Assembly: GCF_028622115.1 (NCBI RefSeq)
Contig: NZ_CP097263.1
Span: 9,869,501-9,933,500 of the forward strand
Direction: 5' to 3'
DNA length: 64,000 nucleotides
Source of the DNA: Kutzneria chonburiensis
Lineage (GTDB): Bacteria > Actinomycetota > Actinomycetes > Mycobacteriales > Pseudonocardiaceae
Shown here: positions 41,001-50,100 of the stretch, in pieces
Numbering within the stretch: the stretch's first letter is position 1
How the letters are laid out: every line of letters starts with the position of its first letter
The notes under the pieces: model-generated
The model's input: the letters and a program-made list of their open reading frames with translations, nothing else
Database searches by the model: none
Told to the model about the DNA's origin: nothing
Position numbers and translations under genes: made by a program

Positions 41001-41378
41001 CGGCCGGGCATGCCGGGCCAGCTTGGTGTCGTACGCCTCGTACCGGCCCTGGTCGTCGGCGATGAGGAAGTCGGCCCGCCCGGTCAGGTCGCCGTCACGG
41101 AACACCGCCTGGTAGATCACCGGCGCGCCGGCGGCCAGCGCGGCCAGGGTGGCGGCCACCGGGTCGTCACCGGAGATCTCGACCACGCCGTGCGAGGCCC
41201 GCAGCCGTTCCAACACCGCCAGCTCATGGGCCTGCCCGTGCTTGACGGCCAGCTGGTCGCCGCCGGGATCGGGCTTCGGCGCGCCGGGCAGCCCGGCGTC
41301 CAGCGCCTGGTCGAGCACGCTCCGGTGCTCGCACTCAAGCAGGTCGGCCAGGTCCGTCGGTGTGAACATCGCCGGCAC
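38025..41378 (-). CDS. TM0106-type RecB-like nuclease fused to SF1 helicase
   Basis: A 1117-residue protein. N-terminus: PD-(D/E)xK nuclease ('LTGRADFLIADDQGRYEAYDTKLARHARP', with a Cys cluster 'CATCKFLSTC' near residue 205 that may bind an Fe-S cluster). Middle: RNase-H-like domain 'VFFDMEGDPF' to 'YNEYDCVSTREL'. C-terminus: superfamily 1 helicase with 'GPPGAGKTYLAGKL', 'VLVIDEAGQFALADAL', 'LLGDPQQLPQV', 'VGTVDRFQGQEAPVV' and 'NVALSRAQ'. GTG 41378 or ATG 41369 starts it. A DNA (or RNA) processing role akin to Dna2/Upf1 enzymes; some relatives lie in defence loci. Confidence 0.87.
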   Translation of the reverse strand: MPAMFTPTDLADLLECEHRSVLDQALDAGLPGAPKPDPGGDQLAVKHGQAHELAVLERLRASHGVVEISGDDPVAATLAALAAGAPVIYQAVFRDGDLTGRADFLIADDQGRYEAYDTKLARHARPAAVLQLTAYADALRRTGFPTGPHMHLLLGDGSDVTLRVDDFVPLLDRLRAKLSVRPAALPLKLWDDARPACATCKFLSTCETGREQDRDLSLVAGMRADQRRKLVEAGMGTIDALAAAAPEDRPRDLSATTFTALRAQAAIQVRQDATGKITYEVVDGDELATLPAPSPGDVFFDMEGDPFALAGTGLEYLFGAVTTDGFTPFWAHSRAAEKKAFEEFVDFASARLAAHPGAHIYHYAPYEVTALKRLAAVHGTREEAVDDLLRGGALIDLYAVVRKALRVSQRSYSIKYLEPLYMPSARDGDVKTAVSSIEAYEEYLTLHQLGDPRAAEVLRGISDYNEYDCVSTRELFLFLHRVRVEAGIETVAEVPEEDLLTLVEDLVAAERRAERAAKLAALVDPLLADLPDNPVDATDDEKARALLGASVGYHRRETNPAWWEFFRQVAAPLSDLEVDTTCAVPVSVQVSDWQPPAGRIKLAKRMLTLVCDPDRPHPYAAGDQVRLRYGDSTRDAIVSAATAEELTLVESAKPDDTAEGRPNAVLPGAPVRPQPKDEAVAELAQLTVDVLPSLPSHPGIDLLRRTPRAYAAGSLPPHGEDLVRTVIETVDLLDGSTLAVQGPPGAGKTYLAGKLIAHLVGTGRTVAVTSTSHKAVENVLRAATSSAPTLPAAKRPKKAPEKDVPWEQPKDNRGLARWRAEHTDGHLVGGTAWTFANEAIRAEPFDVLVIDEAGQFALADALAVSMCARNLVLLGDPQQLPQVVQGTHPAGAEASALGHLIGDNDVIPPSLGYFLDQSRRMHPAVCEPVSRLSYAGLLHAHPCAAERSIDGIEAGLYLASVDHRGNTTRSVEEAAAVVDIVRSLHGRKWTDSSGVRPLGDEDILVVAPYNLQARVVTRALEVAGFPDIRVGTVDRFQGQEAPVVITTMTSSSAVDLPRGLDFLLSRNRLNVALSRAQAVAVLVCSPKLVEADIRTVDQMRLVSGMIGLMNAATPWTS

Positions 41379-41397
41379 AGTGTTCCACAGGCGAAGA

Positions 41398-42788
41398 TCA
41401 ACCCGCGGTTGCCACGCGCGCGGCCTCGTCGGCGAGTCGCGCGGCCAGCCCGGGGTCGGCGGCCGAGCTGAACACCGTCAGCACCAGGTTCCCGCAGCGC
41501 ACGACCATCTCGGTGCCGTGATCGGTGCGCACCTGCGCGGACTGGTCGCACGGCCCGTCGACCGGGTGCGGTGCGCCGAAGACGGCCACGGTGGCCAGCG
41601 CGAACTGCCGCTTCGACTGCTCGATGTCGCCGCTGCCCACGTACGCGTCGATGGCCACGAAGTCGATCGGCAGCGGCCCGTGCTGCTGGGACCACTCGCA
41701 GCCGTTGACCGTCGCCTCGATGAAGGTGACGCCCGGCGGCCCGTCGATCTTCGGCGCGATCCGGGCCAGCGCCGCCCGTGACAGCAGCGCGCACGCCGAC
41801 ACCTGCCGGAACTGCGGTTCCGGCGACGGGCCGGCCAACACGGGGGTGAGCAGACCGAGCCCGACAGCGGCGATCGAGGCGATGGACAACCAGGACAGCT
41901 GGTTGATTCGTTGCGGCGTCAGGCGGTTGCGACCGCGGGTTGACGAGGTTCCCCAGCCGATTCCGAGCGATAGGACAGCAATCGCTGACACGACAAGCCA
42001 TTCGCGCCCGCCGAAGTCGTGCTGCCACCAGCCCGTGTCCCAGGACTTGCGGATCGTCCAACAGATCATGAAGGCGAGCGGCGTCACGGTGATCGCCGCG
42101 ATGCGGAGGCGACGGCCGCTCGACGTGCCCAGCACGACCTCGGCCAGCGGCAGGAGGCAGGCCAGGGACAGGCTCAACGCCAACGAGATCGAGCGGTGAT
42201 AGGTGGCCGGCTTGATGTTCCAGGTTTGTTCCAGCCAGGCCAGCGCGGCCACGGCCAGCACGCAGGCCAGCGCGGCCCCGACGATTTCCTTGTCCAGCGC
42301 GGCTTGCGTGCCGGGACGGCAGCCAGCACCGGGTAGATCATGTTGGCCCGCAACAGCTCCGCGGCGACGGTCCGGCCGGTCGCGGTGCGCCTGGCCAGCG
42401 GCTGATGCCTCGCCGCCAGCTCGTCGGCAGCGTACGAGCGAAGATCGACATGGGGCCGGAACGGCAGCAGGGCGGGAATTGGCGCAGTGTCGTCGTCCAG
42501 TTGGCCCAGCACGAAAGCGACCGTCGCGGTTCGGGGCAGTTGAGCCAAATGCTCGCGTTGGGCCGAGGCGTACCCCGCGCGTGACCGGAGAAGTCGATCG
42601 TGCAGACTGTGCCGGAACCCGGCGGTCCCGACTCGGTGACGCAGCCAGGTCTCGACGCCCAGCCAGCCGGCCGCAGCCACCAGAAGTGGCGCGAACACCG
42701 GCACCCGCACCGCCAGTGCGGCCAGCGACAGCGTCGCCACCAGTCCCGCCAACGCGGTTCCGGTGCTGATCGGACGCCTTGTCACCAT
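41398..42788 (-). pseudogene. Membrane protein with DUF3558-like outer domain, frameshifted near 42303
   Basis: Two open parts join into one gene. The first (42788 to about 42303) encodes two N-terminal helices and 'AAELLRANMIYPVLAAVPARK'; the second continues in another frame with 'ALDKEIVGAALACVLAVAALAWLEQTW', four more helices and an outer domain of about 140 residues ('SACALLSRAALARIAP', 'CEWSQQHG', 'GPCDQSAQVRTDHG') like DUF3558 lipoprotein domains. One missing G in AAG-CCG (42302-42303) restores 'ARKAALDKE'. Function unknown. Sequencing error or true decay cannot be separated here. Confidence 0.65.
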
Positions 42789-42929
42789 GCGAGCATGATC
42801 CTCGCCGGCAGGATTGTCTCGGTCTTATTTTAAGTCGTGTATTGACGCTCCTCTGTGACCCCCATAACATTCGGGCTCGTCGGGGCCGCCACTCAGACCT
42901 GTCCTCTCCCAGCGAAGCAGGAGGGCCCT

Positions 42930-45133
42930 GTGTCTTCTGTGCGCACCACCGCGCTCGCCGCGGCGGTCGTGACCCTGTCCGCGACCGCCATGTCCATCGG
43001 CCTGGCGCCCGCGGCCGGCGCCGCGGTGTCTCCCGGCACCTACACCGTCACCAACGCCGGCAGCGGGAAGTGCGTCGACGCACGCTCCGCCGCCACCGCC
43101 AACGACACGGCCGTGCAGCAGTACACCTGCAACGGCACCGCCGCCCAGTCCTGGACGTTCACCGCCACCGACTCCGGCTACTACCAGATCGGCGCGTCGA
43201 CCGCGACCGGCCAGGTCTGGGACGTCGCCAACGTGTCGACCGCCGACTCGGCAGTGGTCCACCTGTGGACCTACGGCGGTGGCGCCAACCAGCAGTGGCA
43301 GCCGGTCGACGAGGGCAACGGCAACTACCACTTCGTCAACCGCAACAGCGGCAAGTGCCTGGACGTGCCCGGCGCGTCGGTGAACGACAGCGTTCAGTTG
43401 CAGCAGTACACCTGCAACGGCACCGCGGCGCAGACGTTCTCGCTCAGCGGTGGCGGCACCACCCTCCGCCGCCTCCGCCGCCCCCGAACCAGCCGGACTT
43501 CGGCCCGAACGTGTCGGTGTTCACGCCGTCCACGCCGCAGTCGACGATCCAGAACAAGCTCAACTCGGTGTTCAGCCAGCAGGAGTCGGCCCAGTTCGGC
43601 ACCGGCCGCTACGCACTGCTGTTCACGCCCGGCACCTACAACGTGGACGCCAACGTCGGCTTCTACACCGAGGTCGCCGGCCTCGGCCTCACGCCCGGCC
43701 AGGTCACCATCAACGGCCAGGTGCACGTGGAGGCCGACTGGATGGGCGGCAACGCCACGTGCAACTTCTGGCGTGACGCCGAGGGCCTGACCATCAACCC
43801 GCCCGGCGGCACCAACACCTGGGCCGTGTCGCAGGCCGACCCGCTGCGCCGGGTGCAGGTCAACGGCAACCTCAAGCTGGACGACAACGGCTGGTCCTCC
43901 GGCGGCTTCCTGGCCGACTCCCGGGTCACCGGCCAGGTGCAGTCCGGCTCGCAGCAGCAGTGGCTGTCCCGCAACGACCAGATCGGCTCCTGGAACGGCC
44001 AGAACTGGAACATGGTGTTCTCCGGCGTGCAGGGCGCGCCCGGCAACACGTTCCCGAACCCGCCGTACACCACGCTGAACACCTCGCCGGTGATCGCCGA
44101 GAAGCCGTACCTGTACATCGACGGCAACGGCAACTACAGCGTGTTCGTGCCGGCGCTGCGCACCAACAGCTCGGGCACGTCGTGGGCCAACGGCAACCCG
44201 GCCGGCACGTCGTTGCCGATCAGCGGCTTCTACATCGTCAAGCCGGGTGACACCGCCTCGACGATCAACGCCGCGCTGACCGCCGGCAAGAACCTGATCG
44301 TCACGCCGGGCATCTACCACCTCAACCAGACGCTGAACGTGACGCGTCCGGACACCGTGGTGCTCGGTCTCGGTGTCGCGACCTTCGTGCCGGACAACGG
44401 CATCACCGCCATCCAGACGGCCGACGTGAACGGCATCAAGATCGCCGGTCTGCTGATGGACGCCGGCACGACCAACTCGCAGCAGCTGCTCCAGGTCGGC
44501 CCGAACGGCTCGTCCGCGGACCACTCGGCCGACCCGACCGTGCTGTCCGACGTGCACTTCCGGCTCGGCGGCGCGACCGTCGGCAAGGCCACCCGGTCGC
44601 TGGTGATCAACGCCAACAACACGATCACCGACGACACCTGGATCTGGCGGGCCGACCACGACGACAACAACGGCACGTCGGGGTGGAACACCAACACCGG
44701 CGCCAACGGCCTTGTCGTGAACGGCAACAACGTCACCGCGTACGGGCTGTTCGCCGAGCACTACCAGCAGTACCAGGTGATCTGGAACGGCAACGGCGGC
44801 AAGACGATCTTCTACCAGTCCGAGATGCCGTACGACGTGCCCAACCAGAGCGCGTACATGAACGGTTCGACGCAGGGCTGGGCCTCGTACAAGGTGGGGT
44901 CCAACGTCACCAGCCACGAGGCGTGGGGCATGGGCGTGTACGCCTTCTTCAACACCAACCCGAGCGTGGTCAACTACCACTCGTTCGAGGCGCCCCAGAA
45001 CGGCAACGTCCGGTTCCACAACATCCTGGACCTGTCGTTGGGCAACAAGGGATCGATCACCCACGTCATCAACGACACCGGTGCGCAGACCCCGACGAAC
45101 ACCTCCCCGGTGAACATCGTCAGCTACCCGTGA
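42930..45133 (+). pseudogene. Secreted ricin-lectin/beta-helix protein, frameshifted near 43463
   Basis: GTG 42930 with GGAGGG upstream opens a classical signal peptide ('VRTTALAAAVVTLSATAMSIGLAPAAGAA'). Next is a ricin-type lectin domain with two QW-like repeats ('GKCVDARSAATANDTAVQQYTCNGTAAQSW', 'GKCLDVPGA...QLQQYTCNG'). At the proline linker the frame shifts: one missing C near 43462-43464 rejoins 'GGGTT' to 'PPPPPPPNQPDFGPNVSVF'. The remaining 540 residues fit a right-handed beta-helix family often labelled adenylyl cyclase or coagulation factor 5/8 type in actinobacteria, with no proof of such activity. A polysaccharide-active exoprotein is more likely. Confidence 0.75.
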
Positions 45134-45148
45134 CGTAGCGCGTTTCGA

Positions 45149-45174
45149 GGCCGCCCTGCTTCGGCAGGGCGGCC
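45149..45174 (+). terminator. Rho-independent-like terminator
   Basis: Perfect 11-bp stem GGCCGCCCTGC / GCAGGGCGGCC with a TTCG tetraloop (45160-45163), followed by TTGTTATG. It lies 16 bp after the stop of the secreted protein gene. Confidence 0.88.
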
Positions 45175-45193
45175 TTGTTATGTTTGTGTCGAG

Positions 45194-46102
45194 ATGAGAC
45201 GTCGTGCCAAGCCCCCGCTGCCCCAGCGCCTCGGCCTCGACCCGGTGCGCATGCGGATGCCGGCCGAGGGGCCGTGGCGGACGCTGCGTGAGCACCTGGT
45301 GTTCCGACTGCCGCGGGTGGATCCCGCGCGCATCGACGAGATGTTGCGGGAACGGCGGATCGTCGACCTCGACGGGCCGCTGGGGCCGGACGCGCCGTTC
45401 GTGCCGGACGGGGTGATCTGGTTCCACCGGGACCTGCCGGTGGAGACGCCGGTGCCGTTCGACATCGGGATCGTGCACCGCGACGATGATCTGCTCGTGG
45501 TGGACAAACCTCACTTCCTGGCCACGATTCCGCGCGGCCAGCACATCGCCGAGACCGCGCTGGTGCGGCTGCGACGGGACCTCGGGCTGCCGGATCTGGT
45601 GCCGGCACACCGTTTGGACCGGGTGACCGCCGGCCTGGTGATGTTCGTGATCACCCCTCATGTTCGCGGCCGCTACCAGACGATGTTCCGGGATCGCTTG
45701 GTGCGTAAGGAATATGAGGCGATCGCCGGCTACGACCCGGCGTTGGCGCTACCGACGACCGTTCGGAGTCGGATCGTCAAGGAGAAGGGCGTCATTGTCG
45801 CCCAGGAGGTCCCCGGTGAACCGAATGCGGAGACCGTTGTGGACCTGGTCGAGCAGCGCGACGGCATCGGCCGATACCGGCTTTCCCCGCTCACCGGCCG
45901 CACTCACCAGCTGCGCCTGCACATGGCCGGTCTCGGCGTTCCGATCCTGAACGACGACTTCTACCCGGTGCTCACCGAGAAACCGTTGGACGACTTCACC
46001 AATCCGCTCCAGCTGTTGGCCAGGACCCTGGAGTTCACCGACCCGGTGTCCGGTGAGCACCGTCGCTTCGAGAGCCGGCTGCGACTGTCCGCCTGGGGCT
46101 GA
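45194..46102 (+). CDS. RluA-family pseudouridine synthase
   Basis: A 302-residue enzyme that isomerises uridine in rRNA or tRNA. It has the catalytic motif 'PAHRLDRVTAGLVMF' (Asp in HRLDR), 'YEAIAGYDP' and the C-terminal 'LSPLTGRTHQLRLHMAGLGVPILND' block. There is no S4 domain; the N-terminal 90 residues ('RMRMPAEGPWRTLREHLVFRL') are typical of the actinobacterial RluA-like group. ATG 45194 follows the terminator of the previous gene. Confidence 0.93.
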   Translation: MRRRAKPPLPQRLGLDPVRMRMPAEGPWRTLREHLVFRLPRVDPARIDEMLRERRIVDLDGPLGPDAPFVPDGVIWFHRDLPVETPVPFDIGIVHRDDDLLVVDKPHFLATIPRGQHIAETALVRLRRDLGLPDLVPAHRLDRVTAGLVMFVITPHVRGRYQTMFRDRLVRKEYEAIAGYDPALALPTTVRSRIVKEKGVIVAQEVPGEPNAETVVDLVEQRDGIGRYRLSPLTGRTHQLRLHMAGLGVPILNDDFYPVLTEKPLDDFTNPLQLLARTLEFTDPVSGEHRRFESRLRLSAWG

Positions 46103-46237
46103 CCCCCGATTCGATTGTCCATTCAACGAGTCGCCGGCGTGTCGTTATTCGAGGTCTTGCATAACGGGCGTTCGGTTATTTCCCGGGTTTGCGGGACTGG
46201 GCCGCTCGGCTTCTTCGAGGCGCTCGGCCGGCCGGGT

Positions 46238-46262
46238 CCAGGCGGCCGGGCCGGCCGCCTGG
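46238..46262. repeat. GC-rich hairpin
   Basis: CCAGGCGGCC (46238-46247) pairs with GGCCGCCTGG (46253-46262) around a 5-nt loop, 136 bp after the pseudouridine synthase stop. It could end that transcript although no T-tract follows. Confidence 0.5.
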
Positions 46263-46540
46263 ACAGGGTTGCCGGGCTGGACGCCGGGTCCGGGTGGCCG
46301 GGCCGGCGGCCGGCTGGGCAGGGTTGTCGGGCTGAGCGGCCGGGCTGGGCTGCCAGGTTCGAGGCGTAGCGTGAGCTGGGGGCCTCTGCCCGGCGAACGG
46401 GTGGGCGATGGCACCCCCGGAATCCGATCCAACCACACGAAGGTGTGGGGGCGGGTTGGGCGACGGCCGGCGGACCGCGGCCGGGCCCGGTTGCCAGGTT
46501 CGGGGGCTAGGCTGGAATCGGGGGCTGCTCAGATCTGGGC

Positions 46541-46609
46541 GGCCCGGTCATCGGACCTGACGCGGCCCGGTCATCGGACCTGACGCGGCCCGGTCATCGG
46601 ACCTGGCTC
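46541..46609. repeat. Three tandem 23-bp repeats
   Basis: The unit GGCCCGGTCATCGGACCTGA plus CGC occurs at 46541-46563 and 46564-46586 identically, and at 46587-46609 with changes only in the last four bases. There are no spacers, so it is not a CRISPR array. Confidence 0.9.
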
Positions 46610-46882
46610 GGTCGTGGCGGCGGCTCCGGTTGCCGGCCCGTCAAGTGTCCGGTGCTGTCGTGGCGCTCGGTGATCACCGCAGGTCCCGCCGGTAACCGAC
46701 CGGCGCGGCGATGTGGCGTTATCGTCACTCGTTTCACTCCGTCATCTCGGCCGGGTAATCTCAGTCGCGCTTGATACGGACTGTCCGGGAGGGAGGGGCC
46801 GCCTTGGCGACCGCTTCGACGAGTTCGACGCGAGACCGATGCACGCACCGTCGAATATAAGCTTGCACCGGGCGTCCGTTCC

Positions 46883-46904
46883 GGTCTGACAACGTTGTCA
46901 GACC
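46883..46904 (+). promoter_or_regulatory. 22-bp perfect palindrome upstream of the PKS
   Basis: GGTCTGACAAC followed directly by its complement. The core TGACAACGTTGTCA has the central CG of LacI-family sites, and the length also suits TetR proteins. A -35-like TTGACA starts 6 bp downstream. It lies 239 bp before the PKS start and no regulator gene is adjacent. Confidence 0.7.
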
Positions 46905-47142
46905 ATTGGTTGACAGCGCTGCGTCACACCGTTGAATCTCGAATCACCGGGTGGGCGGTATGTGCTGTCGGTCGTTGTCGGATAGGTTCTTCAGCGCACG
47001 TGGAACCGGCCACAGTAGACGGTCTGCCGTGGTCGGAGCTGGTCGCCGGTCTACTACTTCGTCATGAGGCCGCCGTGGTCGCACGGGAGGCTTGTTTTCG
47101 CGCGTCTTTGCCATCGAAGTGGGGCTCGAGCAGGAGGTGCCG

Positions 47143-50100
47143 GTGGGCGCAACCCGTCAGCCGCGGCATGAGTTCATTCCGGTAGCCGTCGTCGGCGTGG
47201 GGTGCAGATTCGCTCCCGATCTGGCATCGGTGGCGGATTTCTGGTCGTTCGTCATGGGCGGCGGCAATGCCGTCGGCGACATTCCGGCGCAACGACTCGA
47301 GCCGTATGTTGATGGCAACCCGCAATTAGCAGCCGCTTTACGGAAGGCGCAGACGCGGGCCGCCTATCTTAATGACATCGACGCATTCGATGCCAACTTC
47401 TTCGGTATTTCGCCGCGCGAGGCGGAAGTGACCGATCCGCAGCAGCGTCTTTTTCTGGAAGTGGTGTGGGAAGCGCTCGAGCACGCGGGTATCGACCCGC
47501 TTTCGCTCAGCGGCACGAACACCGGCGTCTACGCCGGCGTGACGTTCGCCGAGTACGGCCGGCGCACGCTGGAGGACCTCACCGACGTCGAGCCGTGGGC
47601 CGGCATGGGCAGCACCTACTACGCGGTCGCCAACCGCGTGTCGTACTTCCTCAACCTGTTCGGCGAGAGCCTCGCGGTCGACACGGCCTGCGCCTCCTCG
47701 CTGACGGCCGTCGACCTGGCCTGCGAACGGCTGGCCGCCGGCCGCATCTCGGCGGCGATCGTCGGCGGCGTGAGCGTGCTGCCGACCCCGCACGGCTTCG
47801 TCGCGCTGGACGCCATGGGCGCGACCTCCCCGGATGGCCGTTCCAAGTCGTTCTCGGCCGATGCCAACGGCTACGGGCGTGGTGAAGGCGCTGGCGCAGT
47901 GGTGCTCAAGCGCCTCGACGACGCCCTCGCGGCCGGCGACCGGGTACTCGCGGTGATCAAGGCCAGCGTGTCCCGGCACGAAGGCCGCACCCAGGCGATC
48001 ATGGTGCCCAGCACCGAGCGGCAAGGGGCCATGCTGGCCGACGCCTACGAGCTCGCCGGCATCCTGCCCGAGGCCGTCGACTACGTCGAGGCGCACGGCA
48101 CCGGCACCCCGGTCGGCGACCCGATCGAGGCCGCCGCGCTGGCCGAGGTGGTCGGCCGCGGCCGACCGGCCGGGCAGCCGTGCCTGATCGGCTCGGTGAA
48201 GCCGAACATCGGCCACCTGGAGGCGGCATCGGGCATCGCCGGCCTGATCAAGACCGTGCTGGCCGTGCACCGCGGCGAGATCCCGCCCAGCGCCGGCGTG
48301 ACCACGCCCAACCCGGAGATCCCCTGGGAGGACAACGGGTTGCGGCTGGTGACCGAGCCGACCCCGTGGCCCGGCAACGGTCCGCGACGGGCCGGTGTCT
48401 CGTGCTACGGCTACGGCGGCGCCATCTCGCACATCGTCGTCGAGCAGGCCCCCGAGACCGCAGTCCCGTTGCGGGACAACAACGAGTCCCTGACGACCGT
48501 GGTTCCGCTGTCGGCTCGTACCGAGGCTGCCCTGCGCGCCAACGCTTCGAACCTGGTGTCCTGGCTGGAGTCCAACCCTGACCAGGACTTCGCCGCGGTC
48601 GCCGCCACGCTGGCCCGGCGGCGGGCGCACCTGCCCAGTCGCGCCGCGGTCGTGGGCGACCGCGACACCGTGCTGACCGGGCTGCGGGCCCTGGCTGCCG
48701 GCGATCCCGCCCCGGGCCTGGTTTCCGCCGAGGCCGGCGAAGACGTCGCCCCGGTATGGGTTTTCTCCGGCTACGGCGGCCATTGGGCCGGCATGGGACG
48801 CGAACTCGTCCTCACCGAGCCGGTTTTCGCCGCGGTGATCGACGAGCTGGACCCGATCTTCGCCGAGGAACTGGGCGTCGGGGCGCACGACCTGCTCATC
48901 GACGGCGACCAGGACCACGTCGATCACATGCAGGCGGCCACTTTCGCCGTGCAGGTGGCCCTGGCCGCGCTGTGGCGTTCCTACGGCGTCGTCCCGGCGG
49001 CCGTGCTCGGCCAGTCGTTGGGTGAGTATGCAGCCGCGGTCGTATCGGGAGCGCTCACGCTCGCCGACGCGGCCCGCGGCGTGTGCCGGCGTGCGATGAT
49101 CATGCGTCGCGTCGAGGGCCAGGGCGGAATGGCCCTGGTGTACTTGAGTTTCGACGTGGTAAAGGCGCGACTGGCCGGGCGCGGCGACCTGGCCGCGGCG
49201 ATCACCTCGTCGCCGACGTCCACAGTGGTCTCCGGCGACGTCGACTCGATCGTGGCGCTGCTGGCCGAGTGCGAGGCCGAGGGCATCAAGGCGTTCAGGA
49301 TCAACACGCCGGTCGCCTATCACAGCCACCACTTGCGTCCGCTCGGCGATGACGTGGTGGCGGCGCTGTCGGACATCGAGGCGAAACCGCTGACCCTGCC
49401 GGCCTACAACACGACGCTGGTCGACCCACGGTCGGATGCGGTGCGGGACGCCCGTTTCTGGGCCGTGAACATGTACGAGATGTGCCGGTTCACCGCGGCT
49501 GTCACGGCAGCGATCGAGGACGGTCACCGGTTGTTTCTCGAGGTGTCCCCGCACCCGCTGGTCCTGCACTCCGTCGGCGAGATGCTGGCCGGCGAGGGCG
49601 CCATCGTCGGCACCTTGCGCCGCAACGAATCCGAGCAGACGCAGTTCGGTCTGGCGCTGGCCGCCCTGCACTGCCGGGGCGCGGCCGTCGACTGGGGCCG
49701 GGTGCATCCCGACCTGGCCATGATCGACCTGCCGACGAACGCCTGGCAGCACCGGCCGTACTGGCACAGCGGCAAGGCCCGCGCCGCCGATGCCGGCCAC
49801 GACCCCGACAGCCACACCCTGCTCGGGTCCAAGGTCACCATCGGCGGCGGCAGCCCCACCCAGATGTGGCAGACCACTTTGGACGAAGCCAGCCGCCCCT
49901 ACCCGGGCGAGCATCCGGTGCACGGCGTGGAGATCGTGCCGGCAGCGGTGCTGCTGAACACCTTCCTGGCCAGCGGCGACCTCACCGGGCTGACCGATGT
50001 GACCCTGCGGATCCCGCTCGCCGTCGAGCCGAGCCGGGACGTGCAGGTGATCCGGCAGGGCAGCCTGCTGACCCTGGCCAGCCGCCCGCACGGCGACGAC

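Larger units (their letters stand above)
46103..47142. other. Gene-free 1-kb region upstream of the PKS
   Basis: No convincing coding frame. It contains very GC-rich imperfect repeats (46200-46530, including two diverged copies starting CCAGGTTCG near 46351 and 46493), a hairpin (46238-46262), three 23-bp tandem repeats (46541-46609), then a more AT-rich part with the 22-bp palindrome (46883-46904) and a possible promoter TTGACA (46910) / TGAATC (46933). The last 200 bp would form the PKS leader. Confidence 0.6.

Noticed and set aside
46541-46609. Possible CRISPR array
   Set aside because: Repeats are directly tandem with no spacers, only three copies, and no cas genes are present.
46594-46848. 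84-codon minus-strand frame upstream of the PKS
   Set aside because: Overlaps the tandem repeats and has Arg/Pro-rich shadow composition; no ribosome binding site.
47092-47142. TTG 47092 as PKS start
   Set aside because: The ribosome binding site would be only about 2 bp away, whereas GTG 47143 has AGGAGG at a normal 5-bp distance and begins just before the conserved KS start.
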